This document shows, in pieces, positions 1 through 7,957 of a DNA stretch of 64,000 nt. The DNA is taken from the NCBI GenBank assembly GCA_030841085.1, contig JAVEDP010000031.1, positions 1 to 64,000 of the forward strand. The letters are read 5' to 3'. The notes beneath the pieces were generated by a model. The model was given only the letters and a program-made list of their open reading frames with translations. It was not told the origin of the DNA and did no database searches. A program made the translations under genes and the position numbers. Within the stretch, counting starts at the first letter, position 1. Each line of letters starts with the position of its first letter. The DNA is from Pyrinomonadaceae bacterium (GTDB taxonomy: Bacteria > Acidobacteriota > Blastocatellia > Pyrinomonadales > Pyrinomonadaceae).

Positions 1-2842
1 AGCGCTGTTGCGAACCTTGATCAATACGCCGCAAGTTTCCCAGCACATCGTAGGTGTAACTCGTCAAATAGTTCAGGCCGTTCGGATCTTCATAAACTTG
101 CGTCAATCTTCCCAGCGCGTCGGTAACACTCTTGCGCGCTTTACCCGATTGATCGGTAACGGTAACCGTGTTGCCACTGTAACTGGTGGTTACCACGGCG
201 GAATCGGGAGTAGTAACCGAGGTAACTCGGCCCAGGGCATCAAAGCCACTAGTGGTCCAGCGTCCAGAAGGGTTGACTGTCGCAGTACAACCGGATGATC
301 GATAAGGACTGGAAACGCGGTAGGCGCGTCCCATCGAGTCGTATTGAGTGTCTACCGTCAGGTAGGGGTTAGTTGTATCCTGGTTGTCGTAACTGAAAGC
401 ACGTTTGGGCCTGCCTAGCGCGTCGAAGAATTGATATGAATCTGTCTCGCGTCCCGATGTATCGAGCAGCGTCTTCGTTTCCACGTAAGGACCGCATTGA
501 TGCGTGTCCACATAAATGTAGGTGGTGCGCCCCCCATCCGGGTTATTAACTTTAGTAAGCCTCTCTAAGGGATCGTTGTATTCGTAATTGGTAGTCTGGC
601 CGTTGGCATCAGTCGTCGAGGTCGGAAGGCCCGACGAGTAGTCATACGCGGTCGAGCTTGTGAATGCCGCGTTTGATCCATAAGTTCCACTCGAATCGGG
701 AACCGGCGTTGTGACGCTCGTCGGCAGCGTGAAGGCATAGCTAGCATCGAATGCCGAGGTTGTGTCGTTGCCGCGTCCGTCGCGGACTTTCGTCACGTTG
801 CCGTACTGATCGTAGAACCTATGAGTGTCGAGGTAGTAGCCGTTAGTGATGTCGTAGTAGCTGCGGACTGTGGTCGGTAGCGCACGCTTTGATCCTATCG
901 TTGATCCTAACTCGCTCGTAGGATCAGTCCACGTGCCTGATGCCGCTGTCGGCATCGTTCCCGATGTCGTTGTTTGATAGCTGCTCTCGTCGTAGTAGAA
1001 GTGCGTTTTCGCCTTAACGTTGCCGCTGCCGTCTTTGATGCGCACCTCGGTCGGTATTTGCGTCAGGTTCCGCGCTTGATAGTTGGAATCATAGAGATAA
1101 TCAGTCTCGACCTGTTTCGCAGGCGCACTACTGCTAAAGTAACCAGCCAAGGTCGCTAGCGTTGCGGTTTGAGCCGTCGACGCTGAGACAACTGCATAGT
1201 CGTAATACTTAACGACCGTCGGATTGAGGTCAGCAAAATACGCCGGGTCGGAATTAGAATCATAGTCATACGTTACAAGACTTACTAAAGCGTTCGAGTC
1301 GCCGGGCTCAAATTTGACGCTGATCTCTCGGGTAACTCTGGGATTCCGTGTCGCAACAACTCCGCCCACGCTCACAGAGTCGTAGGTCCTGTCTATGATG
1401 TGGCGAGTCAGCATAGTTCCCGACGAGCTGTAAGTGCGTTGCTCCGCCGGGAGCCCCGCAATCGCGCTTTCAAAGCCCCATTTCATGGCCCCCGCCCAAG
1501 TGCCCGGATAGACTCCTACCTGGGAATACGTCCCGTCCGGATTCGTGACGCCGCGACCAACTTCGCCATAGCTCCAGGTAACTTCGGTACCGGTGGTGCC
1601 GTCCTCGCTTTGCGTACGCGACACCACGCCGCGGTTCGTTTGGGTGAAGAATACGTCACCGTCATAAAGGCCCGGATTTAGCGGCTGGACCGCGGAATAT
1701 GCGAATTTGTCGTATGCACCGGTCGGATAGACAACCTTGTCGATCTCTCCGTAGATGTTGTAGGTGAATTTATATGACTTGCCGTTCGGCAGATCGATCT
1801 CAGCGAGAACAACGGGATCAAAGACCCGCGTTTCCATCATCACCTGAGTCTCGTCGCCGTTGCCTACGAACAGCGAAGGCGATGCTCCCACGCCATACGA
1901 ACCGCACGTTCCACTGTTACCCGTGTCACCCATGTACTCGAGTGTGTCGGACGGGTTGGTCAGTACGTCCTCGAGTTTCTTCCACTTCATCGTATAAGAA
2001 AGAGTCCCGCCATCGAACCCAGGGACCGAGAACGACTTGTCAAACGCCACGGCGCTTGTATCGTCGCCCACTTTATTCGTACCGACATCCAGCGGCGAAC
2101 TGATCGAGCGGCCCATAGTGTCCGTCCAGCTCGTGTACAAGCTACCGCCGCTCACAAGTTTGTTGCCGTTCTTGTCGATAAAACCTGAAGCCATTCGGGT
2201 CCCGTCGGGGAGATAAAGGGTCCCGGTTGCCGTGTCAAACACCAACCGTGAATCATCGACAGCCAGGAACTTGCCGGTGATCGTTTCTGCCGGGTCGTGT
2301 AAGCTGTCATCCTTACGCAATTCGTGTCTCGAGCCGTCGGGAAGCGTGGCGAAGATTCGCGCGATCTTCTTATACCCTCCGGGTGTTCCGAATGAAACGG
2401 GATGGCCGTCAAAATTATATAACTCTAGATCAACCGTGCCGTGGGCGTCCGACATGCCAAGTGGTGACGTCCAGCCCGCCATCGAGCCCCGCCCGTACTC
2501 GGGCCGGTAGCGTTGGTAGTACGTCCAAGGCGGACCAAAGCCGCCGCATCTATCAGTCGTTACGTGAGGATCGATTCCCCAGAGCCGCGACGAATAGCTC
2601 ATCGTAATGGGGAGTGCCAATCCATCACGTCCCGGATAGCTTCCCAGATTTATGGAAAGCTGAAGGCTCAGCGAAAGCGGATCGACCGTCGCGTCGCTCC
2701 GCATGCGATTGTCGAGAGCGCTGTCGGTGTTTGGTTTTTGCGGGGTTTGAGCGTTCGCGGACAGACTTAGTAGCCCGAGTAAGGTAACGCCGAGGAAAAG
2801 CTCGGTGCATCTCCCTAGTGGGTTGCGGATAGTTCGGGGCAT
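1..2842 (-). CDS. Secreted RHS/YD-repeat protein (C-terminus beyond left edge)
   Basis: A long open frame on the minus strand runs from an ATG at 2842 to the window edge (about 947 codons) with no stop, so its C-terminus is not visible. The start is preceded by a GGAGGA ribosome site 8 bases away. Residues 1-31 form a signal peptide (basic start, leucine-rich core, ANA before Q), so the protein is exported. The middle reads as RHS-type shell sequence, and the last part in the window has clear YD repeats such as YTYDVLGNLR near residue 929 and VTDALGRLTQVYED just before it. RHS shells are beta cages that carry variable C-terminal toxins, which here would lie left of the window. The genes directly upstream on the same strand look like immunity genes. 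The RHS assignment is firm; the toxin role is inference. Confidence 0.93.
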   Translation of the reverse strand, partial: MPRTIRNPLGRCTELFLGVTLLGLLSLSANAQTPQKPNTDSALDNRMRSDATVDPLSLSLQLSINLGSYPGRDGLALPITMSYSSRLWGIDPHVTTDRCGGFGPPWTYYQRYRPEYGRGSMAGWTSPLGMSDAHGTVDLELYNFDGHPVSFGTPGGYKKIARIFATLPDGSRHELRKDDSLHDPAETITGKFLAVDDSRLVFDTATGTLYLPDGTRMASGFIDKNGNKLVSGGSLYTSWTDTMGRSISSPLDVGTNKVGDDTSAVAFDKSFSVPGFDGGTLSYTMKWKKLEDVLTNPSDTLEYMGDTGNSGTCGSYGVGASPSLFVGNGDETQVMMETRVFDPVVLAEIDLPNGKSYKFTYNIYGEIDKVVYPTGAYDKFAYSAVQPLNPGLYDGDVFFTQTNRGVVSRTQSEDGTTGTEVTWSYGEVGRGVTNPDGTYSQVGVYPGTWAGAMKWGFESAIAGLPAEQRTYSSSGTMLTRHIIDRTYDSVSVGGVVATRNPRVTREISVKFEPGDSNALVSLVTYDYDSNSDPAYFADLNPTVVKYYDYAVVSASTAQTATLATLAGYFSSSAPAKQVETDYLYDSNYQARNLTQIPTEVRIKDGSGNVKAKTHFYYDESSYQTTTSGTMPTAASGTWTDPTSELGSTIGSKRALPTTVRSYYDITNGYYLDTHRFYDQYGNVTKVRDGRGNDTTSAFDASYAFTLPTSVTTPVPDSSGTYGSNAAFTSSTAYDYSSGLPTSTTDANGQTTNYEYNDPLERLTKVNNPDGGRTTYIYVDTHQCGPYVETKTLLDTSGRETDSYQFFDALGRPKRAFSYDNQDTTNPYLTVDTQYDSMGRAYRVSSPYRSSGCTATVNPSGRWTTSGFDALGRVTSVTTPDSAVVTTSYSGNTVTVTDQSGKARKSVTDALGRLTQVYEDPNGLNYLTSYTYDVLGNLRRIDQGSQQR

Positions 2843-2956
2843 GCGAGGATTCCTCCAATGAGCTGTAAAAACAATTTACATCGGCAATATTCGGCAATAT
2901 AGCGAGTACAAGGGATAATTGCCGAGTGTGATCTGAAACTGGAGCGCGCCTGAGAA

Positions 2957-3182
2957 GTCATACAGAACATGATCGAAGAACTCCTGAGTCAACTCAGGTA
3001 TCTTTTGCATTTCAACGTCTGGACTGAATTACGACATAAGTACCTTCACTCTATTGGTGTGTACCGACCCTTTGCGATTCCATTGGTTATCTGATTCGCG
3101 CGCATCATTCCGGCTGAGATGATCCTTTGCCCGTAGGGTCAAGAGTTACCTCTCTTTGCAACCGAACCGAGGCCATCAATGA
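2957..3182 (-). pseudogene. Decayed duplicate of the small gene at 4198-4446 and its leader
   Basis: This block matches 4366-4588 with roughly 90% identity by eye. The intact copy holds the leader and first codons of the small gene at 4198-4446. In this copy the equivalent of the start reads ATG TCG TAA, so translation would stop after two codons. A 7-base insertion is also present in the leader, and the similarity ends abruptly at 2957, removing the rest of the gene. The other end falls on the stop codon of the SUKH gene (3176-3178). It fills most of the 333-base gap between the RHS start and the SUKH gene; no other gene is visible there. Confidence 0.8.
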
Positions 3183-3658
3183 AGCAGATCCTTATCCGTT
3201 AAGTAATGGTCCACGAACTCTGAAAAGGAGTGAGAAATCAACACCGGTGATTCGTATCCGATAATGATGATTTCATTTGAATGCGATGGAACACTTTCCA
3301 GACGGATTGCATAGGCATGAGCCCAAATACTGTAGTCTGCGAACAGGAAAAGAGACTCCGGGTTCTTAACGTAGCTTGAAACCGAATACTTTGGCGCGCC
3401 TTGAGGCAAGGGTTTCATTTCTCCGAGCGTCCAGAACCTAATCATGCCATCGTCAACAACGTCAGGAGGCATGCCGTTCACGCACCTGAAGTAGTCATGT
3501 AAATCGTCTGGAAGAACTACACTGTATTTCTTCTCAAAAGCCTTCAACTCCGTTTCCGAGACCCCGGCGTTGATTGCTACATCGTGCGATGACCAATGTC
3601 TTTTAAGACTGTCACCAACGCTCGTAAACTCCATAGATTCTGCTAAAGTCGAAGTCAT
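3176..3658 (-). CDS. SMI1/KNR4 (SUKH) family protein, probable immunity protein
   Basis: This 160-residue cytosolic protein has the SUKH fold signature. Around residues 30-60 comes an acidic helix with VSETELKAFEKKY, then LPDDLHDYFRCVNGM, which is the usual LP..L..F....NG motif. A later section (FLFADYSIWAHAYAIRL) matches the family's FG/W..A.D.. strand region. SUKH proteins are the commonest immunity proteins in bacterial polymorphic-toxin loci and often occur in arrays of unrelated immunity genes. It lies on the same strand as the big RHS gene and just upstream of it. Its cognate toxin could be the unseen RHS C-terminus, or it could be an orphan immunity gene. Family call fairly sure; partner unknown. 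Confidence 0.78.
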   Translation of the reverse strand: MTSTLAESMEFTSVGDSLKRHWSSHDVAINAGVSETELKAFEKKYSVVLPDDLHDYFRCVNGMPPDVVDDGMIRFWTLGEMKPLPQGAPKYSVSSYVKNPESLFLFADYSIWAHAYAIRLESVPSHSNEIIIIGYESPVLISHSFSEFVDHYLTDKDLLH

Positions 3659-3746
3659 TAGACCGTCACTTTATTTTCCTTAGCGCCTCATCAGAATTGA
3701 ATGGAATCATAAGGTCTTACCTCTATTTTTTGACAAATTGGCCACT

Positions 3747-3805
3747 TGCAATGCTATTCGTTCTTTGATTCGCACGCATGGTTCCGGGCTAATGACCCGA
3801 GTACG
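3747..3805 (-). repeat. Diverged third copy of the immunity-gene leader
   Basis: A stretch here resembles the leader at about 4481-4540 (and 3072-3132 in the decayed copy). The shared core is TGATTCGC-CGCAT followed by TTCCGG, with about three quarters of the first 45 positions matching by eye. It lies about 90-150 bases upstream of the SUKH start, the same relative place as in front of the small gene at 4446. It may be a shared promoter or leader, or the scar of an older duplication. The match is short and imperfect. Confidence 0.4.
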
Positions 3806-3837
3806 AGCAAAGCAGGTAAGGGGGAAAGCGGATCACT

Positions 3838-4191
3838 TCAACTGTCAGGCTCGCCTTGGAGATACTCGTAGAACCTGGGATCATGAATATGGTAGAGGAT
3901 GTGCCGAAACTCCTCGCCAATTTCCAACAAGACATCACACATTTCCGAGGGTGTGGCCTGATCATCCAAGAGCCTCGGCAATTGCTCGTTAAGAAATGTC
4001 TTGAAAGATTCCTCTAGGTCTGCGAATGAGTGTGCCAGCACGCCCGCTTCCTTTTCGTCGCCGTGGTCGTATTTCGTAACCTCGCGACATTTCGAAAGGC
4101 GGTCAGCAAGTCTTTTGATGACGGCTGGATCTCTAAGAAGTATTGGTTCGCTCAAGGCTATTTCCCCCAGAATCTGCTTGATACAACTCAT
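3838..4191 (-). CDS. Small protein of unknown family, likely immunity-array member
   Basis: A 117-residue, acidic, probably all-helical soluble protein with no signal peptide or membrane span; I do not recognise the family. The ATG at 4191 is 6 bases after the stop of the gene at 4198-4446. Its ribosome site (GAGGAG) is made by the last two Glu codons of that gene, so the two are probably translationally coupled and may act as a pair. A conserved-looking central part (LEESFKTFLNEQLPRLLDD, residues about 58-76) is followed by a His/Tyr-rich tail (FRHILYHIHDPRFYEYL). Its location between two RHS genes, with a SUKH gene next to it, suggests an immunity role. That is context only. Confidence 0.6.
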   Translation of the reverse strand: MSCIKQILGEIALSEPILLRDPAVIKRLADRLSKCREVTKYDHGDEKEAGVLAHSFADLEESFKTFLNEQLPRLLDDQATPSEMCDVLLEIGEEFRHILYHIHDPRFYEYLQGEPDS

Positions 4192-4197
4192 GCCACT

Positions 4198-4446
4198 TCA
4201 CTCCTCGTTAAGTTGGCGAATCAGTTTCCAGAGGGGTTGCTTCAAGTCAGCCGACGTTACGGGCTTCTTGTAGTAGTGGGAGATTCTATCAATCAGTTCT
4301 TCGGCTGTTGGCGCTGATGATACATCCCAAATGGTCGCTTCATCGCTGATAAAGAGAGGCTCTTCGTCATACAGAACATGATCGAAGAACTCCTGAGTCA
4401 ACTCAGGTATCTTTTGCATTTCAACGTCTGGACTGAATTCCGCCAT
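4198..4446 (-). CDS. Small acidic protein of unknown family, duplicated in the locus
   Basis: I place the start at the ATG at 4446 (82 residues), because GAAGGT sits 5 bases upstream. The longer GTG reading from 4557 crosses a leader that is repeated elsewhere and has no ribosome site. The product is acidic (FFDHVLYDEEPLFISDE, then IWDVSSAPTAEELIDRIS) and ends in LWKLIRQLNEE; it has no membrane segment. Its 5' end and leader are duplicated at 2957-3182, where the gene is dead. The gene directly downstream starts 6 bases after this stop. The duplication and position fit an orphan immunity gene, but the family is unrecognised. Confidence 0.6.
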   Translation of the reverse strand: MAEFSPDVEMQKIPELTQEFFDHVLYDEEPLFISDEATIWDVSSAPTAEELIDRISHYYKKPVTSADLKQPLWKLIRQLNEE

Positions 4447-4588
4447 AGGTACCTTCAGTTTATCGGTGTGTACCGACCCTTTGCGATTCCATTGGTTATC
4501 TGATTCGCGCGCATCATTCCGGCTGAGATGATCCGTAGGGTCAAAAGTTACTCTCACTAATTTGCCACCGAACCGAGGCGATCAATGA
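4366..4588 (-). repeat. Intact copy of the 223-226 bp duplicated block
   Basis: Near-identical to 2957-3182. It covers the start and first ~27 codons of the gene at 4198-4446 plus its leader, and ends in the gap before the gene at 4607. The two copies are direct repeats about 1.4 kb apart flanking the SUKH gene and the gene at 3838. They could recombine and delete both. Confidence 0.85.
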
Positions 4589-4606
4589 GCCGCCCTCAAG
4601 CCACAT

Positions 4607-5053
4607 TTATGGGATCCAGCCCAGACCGCCGCAGTAGCAAACAATTCCATCAATATTGTATTTTTCCGCGTAGGATTCTCTACCGGTACCGCCGCAATGA
4701 GGACAAACTTGAGCGTTATCCGGTTTTACTATGAGTTCCTTCAACTCATGATATTTCTTGCTGCCCCCAAAAAGCGCATTGTTACGGAGGCGCAGATCTG
4801 ATTCGACCCTTGGCTCCTCCGACTCGTCCAACGGGAACGCCACGATTTTGTCGTTTGCAGCGAGGCTGAAAGGGAAGGAAATGATTTCTCCATTCGGAGT
4901 GATCGTAAACACGCCCCCCCAATCCCAGATGAGCGGCAAGACTTTTTCGGCTGCCGCAAACTCTCGCAGTTTAAGCGGGTCAGGAGAAGTCTCGGCAATA
5001 AAACCCTCAATCCGCTTAATAATTTGCGCTGATTGTTCCTTAGAAATGTTCAT
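4607..5053 (-). CDS. Putative immunity protein with split C-terminal zinc-binding motif
   Basis: This 148-residue soluble protein starts 13 bases after the stop of the compact RHS gene, the usual place for the cognate immunity gene. Residues 40-75 (IWDWGGVFTITPNGEIISF) look like a beta hairpin resembling those of SUKH-like or DUF-type immunity proteins, but I do not recognise the family. The C-terminus carries CPHCGGTG (117-124) and CYCGGLGW (139-146). These resemble the CxxCxGxG units of the DnaJ zinc finger, although the second has CxC rather than CxxC. Four cysteines could bind one metal. Role as antitoxin for the RHS protein at 5067-6209 is inferred from adjacency. Confidence 0.65.
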   Translation of the reverse strand: MNISKEQSAQIIKRIEGFIAETSPDPLKLREFAAAEKVLPLIWDWGGVFTITPNGEIISFPFSLAANDKIVAFPLDESEEPRVESDLRLRNNALFGGSKKYHELKELIVKPDNAQVCPHCGGTGRESYAEKYNIDGIVCYCGGLGWIP

Positions 5054-5066
5054 CGCTCAGAATCTA

Positions 5067-6209
5067 TCAGGGCAGCGGCCCAAGAATCTGCGGATTACCG
5101 TGAGCTATTTTCACGACTACAGTTTGGCCTCCTACTTCCGCGATGCCTACGCCACTGCGACCCGAGCCGTAGACTATAGAGTCACCGATCTGTCCTATCT
5201 TATTCAATCCTCCACCTGGTACTTTTTCCACTGTTGCGCGCGTCAAAGCTTGTAGATTGTCATAGAAACTATTCGACGCAGAAGCTCCTAACTCTGCCGC
5301 TCTCTGAAAAATGCTCGCATCCTTTTGACTAAGCTGACTGAGAACGGTACCACCAGCCCCTGCTGCCGGAGCTGCTCTGCTTAAGGTACCCAGCGTCGTA
5401 ACTGTAGCTCCAGTGCCCAAGACGTAAGCGCCGGCGCCACCAGTCGCGCCAAGCACAAGACCGGTCACGGCGAATGCGCCGGTTAACTTCTCTAATGCCG
5501 GACCTCGTCGAGCCATCTCATCTACAAGCTGGTCACAGTACAAACAGTCATGTGAGTAAGTCGCGGTGAGGTCGCCGTTGTAATATATATTGCCGTTCTT
5601 GAAGGTGTAACCATCTCGCGGGCCGCCGTTTCTAAGTTGGTCGAACTCCTTATCCGTATACGTGACACACTCCTTGGTGTCTGGACCGCACACCCGATAA
5701 TCGCGCCCTTCTGGATCGGTGTATACCAATGGGTTATTACGCGCATAAGCATAGCCGTTCCAACTCTGCGGATCACTTGGATTGGCGCCCGCGTTCTCTG
5801 GATCTACGCTCGTGAAGCGTCCTTGCGTCGATGAGTAGTATCGCGCGCCGAAGTAATCCAAGCCTGTTTCGTTATCACGCTCCTTCGAAGTGAACTGCTG
5901 TCGAACTCCATCGTATCCGCCGTAGCCTTGCCCACCCTGCATCATGGGCATTCCCGGAAGCACTACGCCGGGCGGTAACGCCCCTGGCGGAAGCCCGCCG
6001 CTGTGCGCGTTGTAACCCACGTCCGCCGGTGGCCGAGGCGTGAAGGCTTCGGGTGGTATGTCCGCTAATTCACTCGCCGATAAGGTTGAGACGTTCTTCA
6101 CGACAGCTTTGTTTGGCGCTTCAGAACGGGCGGGCGCGGGAGCAACTGTCTCGCCTGGTACTTTCCAATAGGCAACTGAGGCGGCAGCGAAAAGGATCAA
6201 TACGATCAT
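5067..6209 (-). CDS. Compact membrane-anchored RHS-core protein with variable C-terminal domain
   Basis: 380 residues from ATG 6209. Residues 1-15 are a hydrophobic anchor, followed by a Pro/Gly-rich linker (45-100). Residues 103-168 are a single RHS-associated core: ETGLDYFGARYYSSTQGRFTSVDP, read in parts, then NGYAYARNNPLVYTDPEG. The variable part follows: a CxxC (DCLYCDQ, 221-226), a glycine-rich hydrophobic stretch (244-266) and an unrecognised C-terminus ending GNPQILGPLP. Full RHS proteins are usually well over 1000 residues, so this is an orphan tip with its own export signal. ATG 6209 has no ribosome site. In the same frame, 28 codons ending in TAG begin at an ATG at 6323 that has one, so the gene may have suffered a nonsense mutation. 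Toxin activity is not shown by any motif. Confidence 0.8.
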   Translation of the reverse strand: MIVLILFAAASVAYWKVPGETVAPAPARSEAPNKAVVKNVSTLSASELADIPPEAFTPRPPADVGYNAHSGGLPPGALPPGVVLPGMPMMQGGQGYGGYDGVRQQFTSKERDNETGLDYFGARYYSSTQGRFTSVDPENAGANPSDPQSWNGYAYARNNPLVYTDPEGRDYRVCGPDTKECVTYTDKEFDQLRNGGPRDGYTFKNGNIYYNGDLTATYSHDCLYCDQLVDEMARRGPALEKLTGAFAVTGLVLGATGGAGAYVLGTGATVTTLGTLSRAAPAAGAGGTVLSQLSQKDASIFQRAAELGASASNSFYDNLQALTRATVEKVPGGGLNKIGQIGDSIVYGSGRSGVGIAEVGGQTVVVKIAHGNPQILGPLP

Positions 6210-6236
6210 GGCTGCGGCAATCTTCGAGCGCGAGCT

Positions 6237-6323
6237 CTACCTCGAGAAGAAGCCAGCATGTGTCTTGCGCTTCGCGGCCTTCTTAACCTTGCTACGTTTG
6301 TGTGGGCGTGTTCGTTTGGACAT
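6237..6323 (-). other. In-frame basic leader ending in TAG, likely severed N-terminus of the compact RHS gene
   Basis: ATG at 6323 has AAGGA about 10 bases upstream and opens 28 codons rich in Lys and Arg (SKRTRPHKRSKVKKAAKRK and so on), ending in TAG at 6237-6239. The frame then continues without another stop through nine codons (SSRSKIAAA) into the ATG at 6209. Read through, it makes a positively charged cytoplasmic segment directly before the membrane anchor, as in type II anchored proteins. That makes an amber mutation, a sequencing error or stop-codon readthrough more likely than a chance ORF. Confidence 0.6.
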
Positions 6324-6329
6324 TGCAGA

Positions 6330-6787
6330 TAGTTCCTTGCGACTGGGTTTTCATTGTCTTTTCAACAACGAAACCCAACGGTCGCGATAAACCGTTAGAC
6401 GAGATGAGGCGACTCCTACGCGAAAGGTAGCGATCCAATTAAACAAACGTTGCGAGGTGGTCCGAGCACAATATGTACCCGGCGCGAGAAGGCTGCAAGT
6501 TCAGTCGCCATAATGCTCTGTCATTTTCAATGCAAAAACTCTTGCATCCGCTTTCGAAGATGACTGACTTTAGTAAATTTCAGTTGTTAGAGTTATTAGT
6601 TGAGGTTGGGAAAGCAAGCGAACACAACCCACGATCGCAAGCGCGCCCGCTAGCGGCGCTATGTTAAGCACCTGCCAGGAGTCAGCACTGGACTGACGGG
6701 TTGTCTCTTTATTTTGCGCCGGTCAGAGACAATGAGACTGGACTGATTAGATGAGGGCGCGACAGATTGCTGGTAGTGGCAACAGGC
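6330..6787. other. Gene-free gap between toxin island and polysaccharide operon
   Basis: About 460 bases with no convincing gene on either strand. It should hold the promoter for the minus-strand RHS island. Near the left-hand end of the polysaccharide operon there is a perfect 8-bp inverted repeat (TTGTCTCT at 6701, AGAGACAA at 6725) with a 16-base loop. It could be a weak terminator, though no T-run follows it. Confidence 0.4.
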
Positions 6788-7768
6788 TCAATCATCCAGC
6801 GACGAGGGCCGGCCGCTGTGGTAATCAATGACGCTTTGCAGGATGCCTTCGAGCTTCATCTTTGGTTCAAAGCCGACGAGCTGTTTGATTTTTGAGGTGT
6901 CGGGAACGCGGCGCGGCATGTCTTCAAAGCCTTCTTCGTAAGCTTCATCATAAGGCACGAAGACAATGTCGGAATCAGAATTGGTCAGTTCTTTAATTTT
7001 CTCCGCCAGCCTGGCGATCGATATTTCTTCGGTCGAGCCGATGTTGTAAACCTGGCCCACGCTTTCACTGGTGTCCAGCAACTTGATCAATGCGCCAACC
7101 ACGTCGCCAACGTATCCGAAGCAACGCGTCTGTTTGCCGTTGCCATAGACGGTGATCGGACGGCCGGCCAGCGCCTGCCTGACAAACGTCGGAATGACCA
7201 TGCCATAGCGGCCCGTCTGTCGCGGGCCGACAGTATTGAAAAGCCGAACGATGGTGGTCGGCAGCTTTTTCTCGCGCCAATAAGCGAGCGCCAGGAACTC
7301 GTCAATCGCTTTCGAACAGGCATAGCTCCAACGCCCTTTGGTGGTCGCGCCCATCACCAGATTGCCATCTTCCTTAAAGGGCACATCGGTGCTCAGTCCG
7401 TAAACCTCGGAAGTTGAGGCGACCAGAACTCGTTTTTGTTTCTTGTTCGCCAGCGCCAGCACGACTTCGGTGCCGCGCACGTTGGTTTCGATCGTGCGAA
7501 CCGGACTTTCGACAATAAGCTTTACGCCGACCGCAGCAGCCAGATGGACCACCACGTCACACTGATCGACAAGCTCGGCAGTGACGGGCTGATTGTGAAC
7601 AGAATCGATCGTATATTGAAAACGCGGATTGGTCTTGAGGTGTCGAATGTTTTCGATGGTGCCGGTCGACAGGTCGTCGATGATCAGCACCTCGTCGCCG
7701 CGTTGCAGGTATGCATCCGCCAAATGAGATCCGATAAAGCCGGCGCCGCCGGTTATGAGTACACGCAA
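6788..7768 (-). CDS. NAD-dependent NDP-sugar epimerase/decarboxylase (extended SDR)
   Basis: 326 residues. The N-terminal GGAGFIGSHLADAYL is the Rossmann GxxGxxG motif. TSTSEVYG and YACSK supply the catalytic Ser and the YxxxK pair (residues about 117-160), and RLFNTVGPRQTGRYG is the substrate-side loop seen in UDP-glucuronate decarboxylases and UDP-glucose 4-epimerases. The enzyme would make a nucleotide sugar in the cytosol; which one cannot be told from sequence alone. The start is a TTG at 7768 with a strong AAGGAG about 10 bases upstream. It is the last gene of the minus-strand polysaccharide operon. Often annotated as a GDP-mannose dehydratase-like or UDP-glucuronate decarboxylase-like protein. 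Confidence 0.85.
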   Translation of the reverse strand: MRVLITGGAGFIGSHLADAYLQRGDEVLIIDDLSTGTIENIRHLKTNPRFQYTIDSVHNQPVTAELVDQCDVVVHLAAAVGVKLIVESPVRTIETNVRGTEVVLALANKKQKRVLVASTSEVYGLSTDVPFKEDGNLVMGATTKGRWSYACSKAIDEFLALAYWREKKLPTTIVRLFNTVGPRQTGRYGMVIPTFVRQALAGRPITVYGNGKQTRCFGYVGDVVGALIKLLDTSESVGQVYNIGSTEEISIARLAEKIKELTNSDSDIVFVPYDEAYEEGFEDMPRRVPDTSKIKQLVGFEPKMKLEGILQSVIDYHSGRPSSLDD

Positions 7769-7957
7769 AATTTTGCGCTCCTTTGTTTGAGAAATTGGAC
7801 AGGGTTAATCATGCATCATCGTCAGTGATTCAAAGATTGAATGGTGAATTCTAGCCAACCAGCGGAGGCATGCCCGCCTTCCCAACCTGAGAGACTGGGC
7901 GATTTGCTCAAATGTTCCACCTTAAAGCTGCTGTACAGAATCAGCCCTTAACTCGGG

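Noticed and set aside
8-2607. Several plus-strand open frames of 60-110 codons
   Set aside because: They are antisense to the continuous minus-strand RHS frame, which has a signal peptide, ribosome site and YD repeats.
4447-4557. Longer GTG start for the gene at 4198-4446
   Set aside because: The extension is read from a leader that is repeated elsewhere, has no ribosome site, and is interrupted in the other copy.
6473-6667. 64-codon plus-strand frame in the gap after the toxin island
   Set aside because: No ribosome site and no recognisable sequence; likely chance.
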